Assembly: GCA_900465685.1 (NCBI GenBank)
Contig: UEGR01000013.1
Location: 62,001 to 126,000 of the forward strand
DNA: 64,000 bases
Direction of reading: 5' to 3'
From: Hyphomicrobiales bacterium
Lineage (GTDB): Bacteria > Pseudomonadota > Alphaproteobacteria > Rhizobiales > Rhizobiaceae
Position 1 is the stretch's first letter. Each line of letters starts with the position of its first letter. Position numbers and translations under genes: made by a program. This document shows positions 26,853 to 35,046 of this stretch, in pieces. A model generated the notes under the pieces. It searched no databases, had not been told where the DNA came from, and worked only from the letters and a program-made list of their open reading frames with translations.

Positions 26853-28622
26853 TCAGCGCGACATGCTGCGCTGACGCAAACGGTCGGCGACGAAAATCAG
26901 CACCGAGATAAAGACGAGGAGGCACGTCGATACCGCAGCGATGACCGGTGATACCTGAAGGGTCACTTCATCCCAGAATTGCTTTGGCAGGGTTGAATTC
27001 AAGCCGCCCGACGAGAACAGTGCGATTGTGAGTTCGTCGAAGGAGGTCGCGAAGGCAAAAAGGAATGCCGAGAACATGCCTGCGGCCAGCATGGGGAAGG
27101 TGACATAGGCAAGGCTCTTGACCGGGCTCGCGCCCAGACTTTGTGCTGCGAGATCGAGACGCGTGTCATAATTGCGCAGCACTGCAACCATCGTCATCAC
27201 CACATAAGGCACGCAAACCACCGTATGGCCGATAATGAGGCCGATGGAGGTTCCGACCAGTCCGAGTTCTGCGAAGACATAGAACAAGCCGACCGCGATA
27301 ATGATGCGTGGAGCCACGATGGGCGACAGTACAAAGGCGAGGATTGCCGCCTTGCCGCGAATATTGGCGCGGGCCAGCAGAAAGGCCGCGGGAATCCCGA
27401 TCAGCATTGACAAAATACCGGCACCGAAAGCTACAACCAGCGACCGCCACAGCGCCTGAGACCAGACTGGTGTGTTCCACATCTGCTCATACCACTGCAT
27501 GGTAAAGCCGGAAGGCGGCCAGTTGAGCCCGGAAGCACTGAACGAAATCGGGATCATCATGATGGCTGGCAAGCTGATGAGGATCAGCAGTGTCCAGACA
27601 AAACCACTCAGCAGTTTCGGTGATTTCTCCGCGTCGGAGCTTTTGCGGCTGCCGGGGAAAAGTGCAATCAGCCGGTCACTGATATCGCCGATGACAGCAA
27701 GGAATCTGGCACCGGCACGACGAGCGGCGGTATCGCGGTTCACATTGGCGGTTGCTGTTTCTCCGGTCAGGCTCTGGAAGCCGAAAATCCGGTCATAGAT
27801 GATGAAAACCGCAAGCACGACCACCAGAAGCAACACGGATATCGCACCGGCCAGACCCCAGTTCAGCGTCTGCTGCACCTGATCAATGATGAGCTGGGTG
27901 ATCATGGTTTCAAAGCGACCGCCCAGAAGCGATGGTACGATGAAGAAGCCGATTGAGGTGACGAAAACCATGATGGCTGCGGCTGCCACGCCCGGCATGG
28001 ACAGCGGGAAATAGACTGTCCAGAAGGCAGAGCCTGGACGGGCTCCAAGCGTCGAGGCGGCGCGGGGCAGATTGCGGTCGATGTTTTCCATCACCGACAG
28101 CATGGTCATAACGGCGAGCGGCAGCATGGCATGGACCATGCCGACGAGAACCGCGCCGAGACTGTAGATAAGGTTGGCCGGACGGTCGATCACGCCAATC
28201 GCCAGCAGGAACTGGTTGATAGCGCCATTGCGGCCAAGAATAACCACCCATGCGAAAGCGCGCACCAGAAAGCTTGTCCAGAAGGACAGAAGCACGAGGA
28301 AAATCAGCCAACTCTTCGCCTTGGGGCCCGCCGTCGAGATCAGATAGGCCACCGGATAACCAAGCAAGACGGAAAGTGCGGTGGTCGCCAACGAGATCTT
28401 GAGCGTGATCCACAGGACATTGAGATAAAGGCTGGAAGCAAAAAGCTGCTGATAGGCGGCAAGCGAAAAGCCGTCGCGGCCGACAAAGCTCAACGACAAC
28501 AACTTGCCGACGGGATAGACGAGGAATGCGAGCAAAAGCACGATCAGCGGTGCGATCATGAGCAGTTGTTTGATCCATAGCGGCATCGGCCGTTTGCTGG
28601 AACGGGTTGGGAGAGCGGTCAT
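26853..28622 (-). CDS. Fused double ABC transporter permease (PotB-PotC/FbpB type)
   Basis: A 589-residue inner-membrane protein holding two permease domains in one chain (about 1-290 and 315-589), each with six or so helices and its own EAA loop (AASTLGARPGSAFWTV and AAQSLGASPVKSLAYV). The central linker is charged. It belongs to the polyamine/Fe(III)/thiamine importer class. It follows the ATPase gene by 2 bp. A fused pair is common in FbpB-type systems but less so for polyamine systems. Confidence 0.87.
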   Translation of the reverse strand: MTALPTRSSKRPMPLWIKQLLMIAPLIVLLLAFLVYPVGKLLSLSFVGRDGFSLAAYQQLFASSLYLNVLWITLKISLATTALSVLLGYPVAYLISTAGPKAKSWLIFLVLLSFWTSFLVRAFAWVVILGRNGAINQFLLAIGVIDRPANLIYSLGAVLVGMVHAMLPLAVMTMLSVMENIDRNLPRAASTLGARPGSAFWTVYFPLSMPGVAAAAIMVFVTSIGFFIVPSLLGGRFETMITQLIIDQVQQTLNWGLAGAISVLLLVVVLAVFIIYDRIFGFQSLTGETATANVNRDTAARRAGARFLAVIGDISDRLIALFPGSRKSSDAEKSPKLLSGFVWTLLILISLPAIMMIPISFSASGLNWPPSGFTMQWYEQMWNTPVWSQALWRSLVVAFGAGILSMLIGIPAAFLLARANIRGKAAILAFVLSPIVAPRIIIAVGLFYVFAELGLVGTSIGLIIGHTVVCVPYVVMTMVAVLRNYDTRLDLAAQSLGASPVKSLAYVTFPMLAAGMFSAFLFAFATSFDELTIALFSSGGLNSTLPKQFWDEVTLQVSPVIAAVSTCLLVFISVLIFVADRLRQRSMSR

Positions 28623-28624
28623 GG

Positions 28625-29725
28625 TCAGGCCTTCCCGTTACCGACAATGGTGACCGCGTCGGTGCCGTGCCAGGATAGTGCCAGCACGTCGCCGATCTGG
28701 AAGGCGCGACCGGAGATGCGCGTCGGGAAAGCGGCAACCAGTTCCGGGAGGGTTTCGTCTTCAGCGCGCATATAAATCTTGGTCAGGCTGCCCGTCACCA
28801 TAACATCGGTTACTGTAGCGCGAAGTGCCGAAGATTCGCCGTCGCTTGCCAGCGTCACGGCAAGGTTTTGCGGGCGGATCATGACATGGATGGATGCGGA
28901 CGGCTGAACCGGACCGTTGCTGAGCGCACGGGCCTCACCCCCCTTGGCACCGATGCGAACAATCGCTTCGTCACCATCGATCTTTTCGATCGTCGCGGGC
29001 AACAGGTTCGATTCACCGAGGAAGTCGGCGACAAACAGCGTCTTTGGCCGGAAATAAAGGTCAGCTGGCGTGCCGAGCTGTTCGATATTGCCGGAATTCA
29101 TCAAGCAGATGCGATCCGACATCGTCATCGCTTCTTCCTGATCATGTGTCACATAGATGATTGTTGCACCGAGCTCACGGTGAATGCGCTTGATTTCAAG
29201 CTGCATGTGTTCGCGCAGCTTCTTGTCGAGCGCGCCGAGCGGTTCGTCCATCAGGATAATCGAAGGCCGGTAGACCATGCAGCGGGCCAGTGCCACGCGC
29301 TGCTGTTGGCCGCCGGAAAGTTCTTTCGGGTAACGCTGTGCAATATGCGGAAGGCGGATCATTTCCAACGCTTCGGTCGCGCGTTTGCGGGCCTCTTCGG
29401 CGGCCACTTTGCGCATCTTCAGCGGAAACGCGATGTTCTCCAGAATGGTCATATGCGGGAACAGAGCGTAGTTCTGGAACACCACGCCAATATCACGCAG
29501 ATGCGGTGCGCTATAGGTCACATCCTCGTTGCCGATCAATACCGCGCCATTGTCCGGGCGGGCGAGGCCTGCAATCAGGCTGAGAAGGGTTGTCTTACCC
29601 GATCCCGATGGGCCGAGTAGGGTCAGGAACTCGCCTTCGGGGACGAGAAGGTCCGTTTCGGCAAGTGCGATAAAATCGCCATAGCGTTTGGCGAGCTTCT
29701 GAATGGTAAGGCTGGATGAAGACAT
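28625..29725 (-). CDS. ABC transporter ATPase, PotA/FbpC type
   Basis: A 366-residue ATPase with Walker A GPSGSGKTT (about 39-47), signature LSGGQQQR, Walker B with DEPLGALD, and a C-terminal TOBE domain (about 285-360). It powers the fused permease next to it. A hairpin-rich spacer of 130 bp separates it from the binding-protein gene upstream, which fits higher expression of the binding protein. Confidence 0.88.
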   Translation of the reverse strand: MSSSSLTIQKLAKRYGDFIALAETDLLVPEGEFLTLLGPSGSGKTTLLSLIAGLARPDNGAVLIGNEDVTYSAPHLRDIGVVFQNYALFPHMTILENIAFPLKMRKVAAEEARKRATEALEMIRLPHIAQRYPKELSGGQQQRVALARCMVYRPSIILMDEPLGALDKKLREHMQLEIKRIHRELGATIIYVTHDQEEAMTMSDRICLMNSGNIEQLGTPADLYFRPKTLFVADFLGESNLLPATIEKIDGDEAIVRIGAKGGEARALSNGPVQPSASIHVMIRPQNLAVTLASDGESSALRATVTDVMVTGSLTKIYMRAEDETLPELVAAFPTRISGRAFQIGDVLALSWHGTDAVTIVGNGKA

Positions 29726-29741
29726 GGCAATTCCGCTGGGC

Positions 29742-29782
29742 TAGAGCGCGTTTCGATCAATTCGTGCTGGATCGGCGCTCTA
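29742..29782. repeat. Palindromic intergenic element with TAGAGCGC ends
   Basis: TAGAGCGC at 29742 and GCGCTCTA at 29775-29782 flank an imperfect dyad (CGATC/GATCG inside). AATTTTTGTTTT follows on the plus strand. Elements of this look are, to my memory, dispersed between genes in Brucella/Ochrobactrum genomes. It lies between the binding-protein and ATPase genes and may lower read-through. I see no second full copy in the window. Confidence 0.5.
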
Positions 29783-29821
29783 AATTTTTGTTTTACCGAA
29801 CATCGTATCTGCTCGAAGTGG

Positions 29822-29845
29822 CAGGCCCGGCTGGTGCCGGACCTG
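29822..29845 (-). terminator. Stem-loop just after the binding-protein gene
   Basis: CAGGCCCGGC and GCCGGACCTG form a 10-bp stem with one mismatch and a TGGT loop, 11 bases after the stop of the binding-protein gene on the minus strand. There is no U-run, so it is more likely an mRNA-stabilising or partial-termination structure within the ABC operon than a full terminator. Confidence 0.45.
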
Positions 29846-29855
29846 TTGCTTCGGG

Positions 29856-30938
29856 TTAGCTCAAGAGCCAGCTATTATAATGTTCGATGGCCTTGTCCTG
29901 ATTGTCGTACCAGTACTGGGCATTGATCTTGACGCCATTCTTGATGTGATCCGGGAAGGTCGGGCAGTTCTGCGCGACTTTTGGATCAATGATGTCGAAA
30001 GCTTCAGGCTGGGTAACGCCAGCGGCGAAATATTCGACGAGCTGAGCCTGACGCTTCGGATCAGAAGCGAACTTGATGAATTCCCGGCAAGCGTCGGCAT
30101 TCGGCGTTCCGGCGAGGATTGCCCAATTATCAAGGCCCCAGATGTTCTGATCCCAGACGATTTCAACCGGCGCACCGCCCGACTGGGCCGACTGCGCACG
30201 CGACACCCAGGTTGGGATCATGTCCACTTCGCCGGAAATCAGCATCTGCTCAACCTGCGCGCCACTGGTCCAGAATACCGAAACATCCTTCTTGATGCGG
30301 TCGAGCGACTTGAAGGCGCGGTCGAGATCGCATGGGTAGACATCGGCATTAGCCACGCCGTCCGCCATCAGCGCCTGTTCGATGGTGTCGAACGGGTGCT
30401 TGCGCAGTGCGCGGCGACCTTCAATCTTCTCCAGATTGAAGAAGTCGGACCAGGACTTTGGTGCTTCGCGGCCCTCAAAAGCGTCCGTGCGATAGGCAAG
30501 GACGGTGGTGTAAACATTGTTGCCCACGCCATAGTCCGAAAGATATTGCTTCGGCAGGCTGGCGATGACGGCTTCACTTTCGAGGCCATGCTTTTCGAGA
30601 TATTTCTTGTCTCCAGCAGTGAGCATGAGAATGGCCGGTTCGCTGATCTTGGCCATGTCCCAGGTATAGGACCCGGCATCAACCATCGAACGGATCTGCG
30701 CGGTCGGTTCCGCATTGGCCTGAACGCCCACCACTTCGATGCCGGTTGCTTCCTGGAACGGACGGTAGAAAACGGCACCGTATGCCTTGGTATAAATGCC
30801 GCCATCATCACGCACGACGATGCGCTTGCTCTGGGCGCGTGATGGCGTCCAGATCGCTGGCGTGGCGAGAGCGACTGCACCTGCTGCGGTGGTTTTCAGA
30901 AACTGGCGGCGTGACCAGATGGAATTCTTGATTGTCAT
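29856..30938 (-). CDS. ABC transporter substrate-binding protein with Tat signal (PotD/FbpA-like)
   Basis: A 360-residue periplasmic binding protein. It starts with a twin-arginine leader (SRRQFLK, residues 9-15), a hydrophobic stretch and a cleavage region around PSRAQS. The mature part has the two-lobed SBP fold of the polyamine/iron type (KRIVVRDDGG, WDQNIWGLDNWAILAGT). Tat export implies folding in the cytoplasm, perhaps around a ligand or cofactor. With the ATPase and fused permease it completes the importer; the ligand is unknown, possibly the acid used by the DapA-like and GlcD-like enzymes. Confidence 0.86.
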   Translation of the reverse strand: MTIKNSIWSRRQFLKTTAAGAVALATPAIWTPSRAQSKRIVVRDDGGIYTKAYGAVFYRPFQEATGIEVVGVQANAEPTAQIRSMVDAGSYTWDMAKISEPAILMLTAGDKKYLEKHGLESEAVIASLPKQYLSDYGVGNNVYTTVLAYRTDAFEGREAPKSWSDFFNLEKIEGRRALRKHPFDTIEQALMADGVANADVYPCDLDRAFKSLDRIKKDVSVFWTSGAQVEQMLISGEVDMIPTWVSRAQSAQSGGAPVEIVWDQNIWGLDNWAILAGTPNADACREFIKFASDPKRQAQLVEYFAAGVTQPEAFDIIDPKVAQNCPTFPDHIKNGVKINAQYWYDNQDKAIEHYNSWLLS

Positions 30939-30995
30939 ATTCGTTCCCTTTCAAAGCAATGCTGAACCCGACAAGTCTGTCGGCTCTGGAGGATT

Positions 30996-32450
30996 TTATT
31001 GGCCTGTCGTGTCGGTACCCGCTCTTGCTGGCGGTATGAGACGGCCAGGGTTGAACAATCCTTTCGGATCGATCGCTGACTTCACGGCCCGCATCAGGGC
31101 CAGATCGGTGGTTGTCTTGTAACGCTCCATTTCCTGAAGCGAGACCTGTCCGACACCATGTTCGGCGCTGAATGTGCCACCCAGCGCAAAGGCGGCGTCA
31201 TTGACGGCATGGCGGATATCGGCGGCAATCGCATCGCGATTTTCCAACGATTTCCAATCGTCGAAGGTGAAGAATGGAATGAAGTGCACATTGCCGTCGC
31301 CCAGATGGCCAACGATGACGAGCGAGGCATTGGGCGCGAGAGCGAGAACCGCAGTGCTTGCGCGATCAATGAATTCTGCGGTCGCCGCAACCGGCACGGC
31401 GCAATCCGTCGTCAGTCCGACGCCTGCCTTTTTATTGGCTTCGGAAACGCTATGGCGTACTTCCCACATGGCGGCGCGCTGGGCTTCGCTGCTGGCGATG
31501 ACGGCATTTTCAATCAAGCCATCTTCGAAAGCCTCTCCAAGCAGACTTTCAAGTGCTGCATCAAGATCATCCTCGCCACCGCTATCGGAAAGCTCGATCA
31601 GCAGGTGCCAGTCATGTTCCGTATCAACCGGTGATCGGCGTTGTGGGACGTTTTCCACCACCAGATCGAGTTGAAGGCGATTCATCAATTCATAACCGGA
31701 AAGCTTGGCGCCGTAACGCTCCTGCACAGTTGTCAGGAGCTTGACGGCGGTATGAGCACTCGAAAGTCCAGCCCAAGCCACGACGTGCCGGATCGGCTGC
31801 GGATGCAGCTTCAGGACGGCGGCAGTGATGATGCCAAGCGTACCCTCGGAGCCGATGAACAGATGCTTCAGATCATAGCCGGAATTGTTTTTGCGCAGTG
31901 CCTTGAGATCGGACCAGACAGAACCGTCCGGCAGGACAGCTTCCAGGCCGAGGATGTTTTCGCGGGTATTGCCATAACGCAGAACCGATGTGCCGCCTGC
32001 ATTGGTAGCGATGGTGCCGCCAATCTGGCAGGAACCTTCAGCACCGAGGCTGACCGGATAATAACGCCCGGCATCGTTTGCTGCCGTATGGATATTGGCC
32101 AGGACGCAGCCTGCGTCGACTTCCATCGTGTTGTTCACGGGGTCGACATTACGGATGCGGCGCATCCTGTCGAGACTGACGATAACGGGCGCTGGACCAT
32201 CCTTTGCGGGAACGGAGCCACCAACCAGACCAGTATTGCCGCCTTGCGGTAGAACGGCCACGCCGTGGCGATTGCAACAGGCGACGATAGCCGCAACCTG
32301 TTCCGTGTTTGCCGGGCGCGCAACGCAAAGCGCTTCGCCGCTATATCGTCCGCGCCAGTCTTCGGTGGCATGCGCCATCTCCGCGGCATCGACGATCACT
32401 GCGTCAGCGCCAATTAGGTTAATCAGTTCCGCAATCACTGGCACCGTCAT
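30996..32450 (-). CDS. GlcD-type FAD-linked 2-hydroxy-acid dehydrogenase
   Basis: A 484-residue FAD-binding_4/FAD-oxidase_C protein of the D-lactate, glycolate and D-2-hydroxyglutarate dehydrogenase group. The FAD domain (about 40-215) has VAVLPQGGNTGLVGGSVP and GSEGTLGI; the C-terminal domain has the VGHLGDGNVHF metal motif and ends in NPGRLIPP. I chose ATG 32450 (MTVPVIAEL); the frame extends 22 codons upstream through AT-rich DNA that looks like promoter. It leads the minus-strand operon with the importer and DapA-like enzyme. It probably oxidises a 2-hydroxy acid linked to the imported substrate. Confidence 0.84.
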   Translation of the reverse strand: MTVPVIAELINLIGADAVIVDAAEMAHATEDWRGRYSGEALCVARPANTEQVAAIVACCNRHGVAVLPQGGNTGLVGGSVPAKDGPAPVIVSLDRMRRIRNVDPVNNTMEVDAGCVLANIHTAANDAGRYYPVSLGAEGSCQIGGTIATNAGGTSVLRYGNTRENILGLEAVLPDGSVWSDLKALRKNNSGYDLKHLFIGSEGTLGIITAAVLKLHPQPIRHVVAWAGLSSAHTAVKLLTTVQERYGAKLSGYELMNRLQLDLVVENVPQRRSPVDTEHDWHLLIELSDSGGEDDLDAALESLLGEAFEDGLIENAVIASSEAQRAAMWEVRHSVSEANKKAGVGLTTDCAVPVAATAEFIDRASTAVLALAPNASLVIVGHLGDGNVHFIPFFTFDDWKSLENRDAIAADIRHAVNDAAFALGGTFSAEHGVGQVSLQEMERYKTTTDLALMRAVKSAIDPKGLFNPGRLIPPARAGTDTTGQ

Positions 32451-32752
32451 TTCCCATTTAATTGTTATGCGATTACTTTGATTGAAATATGATAGCGGAT
32501 AATTTCTGGAATGCAATAATGAGTCTTTGATGCCGATAATTTCTCAAAATCTGTTCACAGGGAGAGGAGTGAAAAGAGAAAACCAGTTCTGCTCACAGGG
32601 TCTTTTGAGATTATGGGTCACTTGTAATGAATATGAGCGCAATCGTTACTTTCATTCCGATTCCGACATTTCGCCGAGAAAGCGTGACAAATGCGGAATC
32701 TGTCGCGTTGTGGGGGCGGAAATTCATGTTCAAAATGAATTGAAACGCCAAG
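32451..32752. promoter_or_regulatory. AT-rich intergenic region with shared TTTCTGGAATG element
   Basis: No gene is supported. TTTCTGGAATG at 32503-32513 occurs again at 36671-36681, before the MFS gene. The area upstream of the GlcD-like gene is AT-rich and plausibly its promoter. From about 32630 a decayed coding stretch begins that leads into the M81 fragment. Confidence 0.4.
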
Positions 32753-33058
32753 ATGGCGCAGCAACAGTCGCGGTCGTTACGATCGGCAATCGCCGGTTTC
32801 AATCTCGAATCCGTTACAGCCGTGCCACAGATCGTCGGGATCGACGACTTCGAACGCGTTAGCGTTCGTGGAACGGCGCTGGTTGAGCAGTTTCGCGGTA
32901 CGAATACCGTTCCCGGCGGCGTGATCGGAGTTTGTGATAGCAATGGTGTTGAATGCGTGCCGTTGTTCCACACGTTTCTCGGCGCGTTGGGGCCGGCGGT
33001 GGGCGAGCGGATTGTATTCTATGCCGATGAAATTCTACGTGGGCTGGATCAGATCTAG
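32753..33058 (+). pseudogene. N-terminal fragment of an M81 (MlrC-like) metallopeptidase
   Basis: This frame of 101 codons encodes IAGFNLESV, GIDDFERVSVRG, FRGTNTVPGG and GVECVPLFHTFLGALGP, which match the first hundred or so residues of M81-family proteins (normally around 500 residues). It ends abruptly at a stop in FYADEILRGLDQI, and none of the zinc-binding remainder follows. The next frame reads nitrilase sequence, so a deletion has removed most of the gene. The family match is from memory of the N-terminal pattern, hence moderate confidence. Confidence 0.6.
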
Positions 33059-33510
33059 CGATCTTGATGGACCGCAGATAGAGCAACTGAAAGATGCCGC
33101 CGCTGCTCATAACGTTGTGCTGGTGGTTGGTCTTGGGGTCAAAGTCCAACGTTTGGCCAGCGTCATGTGCAATGCATGGCTCGTCATCACGCCTGCAGGC
33201 ATTGAAGTGGTCTACGTCAAGGTGCAGCAATGGTACAATGAGAAGCTCTACATGCGCGGTGGAAAACGGCGTCTATTTTCTAAACTGCAACCGGGCAGGC
33301 CTGCATGGAGACCAGCGCTTTATGGGGCGTTCCTGTGTTATAGTCCCTGACGGACGGGTTGTTGGTCATCTCGATCACGACCGAGAGGATGTACTGAGGG
33401 TTGAACTCGACCTAGACGACATTGCCCGTTATCGCGCTGCCACCGGAATCTGGGCCGACCGTGTTCCGGAGCTTTACGTGAAATATGCTCATTCCATCGA
33501 AAAGAATTAA
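33054..33510 (+). pseudogene. Decayed nitrilase/carbon-nitrogen hydrolase
   Basis: Two pieces in different frames read as one nitrilase. Piece one (about 33054-33255) has LDGPQIEQLKDAAAAHN, VVLVVGLG, LVITPAGIEVVYVKVQ and EKLY. Piece two (about 33256-33510) has VENGVYFLNCNRAGLHGDQ, RFMGRSCVIVPDGRVVGHL and ends VPELYVKYAHSIEKN. The middle, including the catalytic cysteine segment, is missing and the N-terminal Glu region is absent. It follows directly on the M81 fragment. A nitrilase and an M81 peptidase side by side suggest a lost amide-degrading unit. Confidence 0.7.
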
Positions 33511-33527
33511 ATCACAAAGAGATAACA

Positions 33528-34064
33528 ATGACCGAGACACCATGCCCACCGCTTAAAGATGCCGACTGGCCAGCACCCATTGAAGATCTTCGATCCGGTT
33601 TTGCCGGCGCCTTGAATGTCTATCGAACGATGGCATATCATCCGGATCTCGTCCGGGCCTGGGCGCCGTTGCGCCAGCATATCGTGAAAGACAGCGCTCT
33701 GGGTCTGGAGCGTTCAGAACTAGTTATCCTGCGTTCGGCATACCGGATGGGGTCTGCTTACGAATGGGCTCATCACGTGAGTCGCGCTCGTGCGCTTGGA
33801 ATGTCGGATGAGCGCATCGCTGCCATGCGGTCGAAGCCGGAAGGTGAAGATGGCCTGATTGCGGAAGCTGTCGACTGTCTTTTCGACAAAAGGCGGTTGC
33901 CACTCGATCTTGAGGAAAAACTGGCTGATCAAATTGGGCGAGCAGCCGTTTTTGATTTGATCGCTACGGTCGGCTTTTACGCAGTTCTTGGTTATATCCT
34001 CATGACATATGAGACTCCGATCGATGAAGCGGTAGCAAAGGAATTGGAGATATCTCCACTTTAA
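33528..34064 (+). CDS. Carboxymuconolactone decarboxylase (AhpD-like) family protein
   Basis: A 178-residue all-helical protein of the CMD/AhpD superfamily: GLERSELVILRSAYRMGSAYEWAHHVSRARALGMSDERI. The AhpD CxxC motif is absent; instead E-W-x-x-H is kept, as in the decarboxylase-like branch. It follows the nitrilase remnant by 17 bp and may have been the last gene of that lost unit, now still intact. True carboxymuconolactone decarboxylases work in protocatechuate breakdown, but most members of this branch are uncharacterised. Confidence 0.75.
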   Translation: MTETPCPPLKDADWPAPIEDLRSGFAGALNVYRTMAYHPDLVRAWAPLRQHIVKDSALGLERSELVILRSAYRMGSAYEWAHHVSRARALGMSDERIAAMRSKPEGEDGLIAEAVDCLFDKRRLPLDLEEKLADQIGRAAVFDLIATVGFYAVLGYILMTYETPIDEAVAKELEISPL

Positions 34065-34204
34065 CCGTAGCTACAAGAGTTTAACCGCTTTAGACGAAAC
34101 ACACATATCCGCTTTTGAGAAAAATGGCATTCCAATGCTGCTCTTAAGAAAGGTAAGAGAGGCAAAATCGAGCAGCTGAAAATGTTGCTCGGAAAAAGGA
34201 AGCG

Positions 34205-34903
34205 CTATGTTGCAACCTTTCGGAGAGATTTCTCAATTTCTCCGCCGCAATAGGCCGGACCATAGGCATTGAAGCTTTTGGTATCCAATGCCGTGAGTGA
34301 TGGGATTGCCTGCATCCGTTTGGAATGACCCATGATTGTGGGAGAGGTTTCCTCAATGATTGCCTTGATGGCCGAAAACCGATCAGCCATTGTAGCCCAG
34401 AGAATGGCGGTCACGATATCGGCTACGCCGGGCGTTTCCGATCCCAGCATAAATCCGGTGTCAGCTTCAAGTCCGTTTCGTTCGCCGGTGTCTTGAAAAA
34501 TCCGAAGCCACTTTTGCAGCCGCGGAACGAACTCATTCCACTTTTCACGCGTCCACATTTCACGGCCGCCATTGAGTGTCAGTTCATCGATGACATCGTT
34601 AGCATCGTTTACGATCTTGGCAGTCAGCGTTCGGTCTTCGACCGTTGCGGGCAGAAGTTCTAACCGCTCTCCAAGATACATTGCGATTGCCGACATCTGC
34701 GATACCGCAAAATTGCGATGGTGATCGATTAGAACCGGCGGTCCCATGAACGCTATAGGCTGCTCCTCAACAGCGAGGCCCATGATTTCTTCGATCTCGT
34801 CGAAATTGTGCTCGTTCCAGGAACACTCACCATAGGCCAAAATGCCCCGGATAAACTGACCTCGGAACGGCACAGGCCAGTAATAAAGATCGAAGTCGCT
34901 CAT
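34205..34903 (-). CDS. Glutathione S-transferase-like protein
   Basis: A 232-residue protein with a thioredoxin-like N-terminal domain (DLYYWPVPFRGQFIRGILAYG; cis-Pro in MGPPVLID; SQMSAIAMYLGERL as GSH-binding S-x-A-I-x-x-Y-L) and an alpha-helical C-terminal domain from about 90. The chosen ATG 34903 has AAGGAGA 7 bases upstream; the longer frame has no such site. It is divergent from the AroE-like gene. In aromatic catabolism GSTs isomerise or dehalogenate intermediates, but no such role is shown here. Confidence 0.8.
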   Translation of the reverse strand: MSDFDLYYWPVPFRGQFIRGILAYGECSWNEHNFDEIEEIMGLAVEEQPIAFMGPPVLIDHHRNFAVSQMSAIAMYLGERLELLPATVEDRTLTAKIVNDANDVIDELTLNGGREMWTREKWNEFVPRLQKWLRIFQDTGERNGLEADTGFMLGSETPGVADIVTAILWATMADRFSAIKAIIEETSPTIMGHSKRMQAIPSLTALDTKSFNAYGPAYCGGEIEKSLRKVAT

Positions 34904-35007
34904 GTCGCTCTCCTTTTGAACGCTCAAAAGAAACTGGCTAGATGCACTCCGGTTCCATCGGTTGAAATAATCATAGCTTTTCGCTCGACCGTGCATTTCG
35001 TGTATGA

Positions 35008-35026
35008 TATTCAGAAATGGAATATA
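35008..35026. promoter_or_regulatory. Dyad between GST and AroE-like genes
   Basis: ATATTC (35008-35013) and GAATAT (35021-35026) form an inverted repeat with a 7-base spacer in the divergent promoter region, 20 bases upstream of the AroE-like start. It could be an operator for the IclR or GntR regulator encoded further along. Confidence 0.45.
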
Positions 35027-35046
35027 ATTCAATAAATGGAGTAAGT

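Noticed and set aside
29880-30842. A 320-codon open frame on the plus strand opposite the Tat-type binding protein.
   Set aside because: It lies wholly within the antisense of a well-supported gene and has no recognisable domain.
33528-34064. Calling the CMD-family protein an AhpD peroxidase partner or PcaC.
   Set aside because: It lacks the CxxC of AhpD, and no other pca gene is in the window; family level only is supported.
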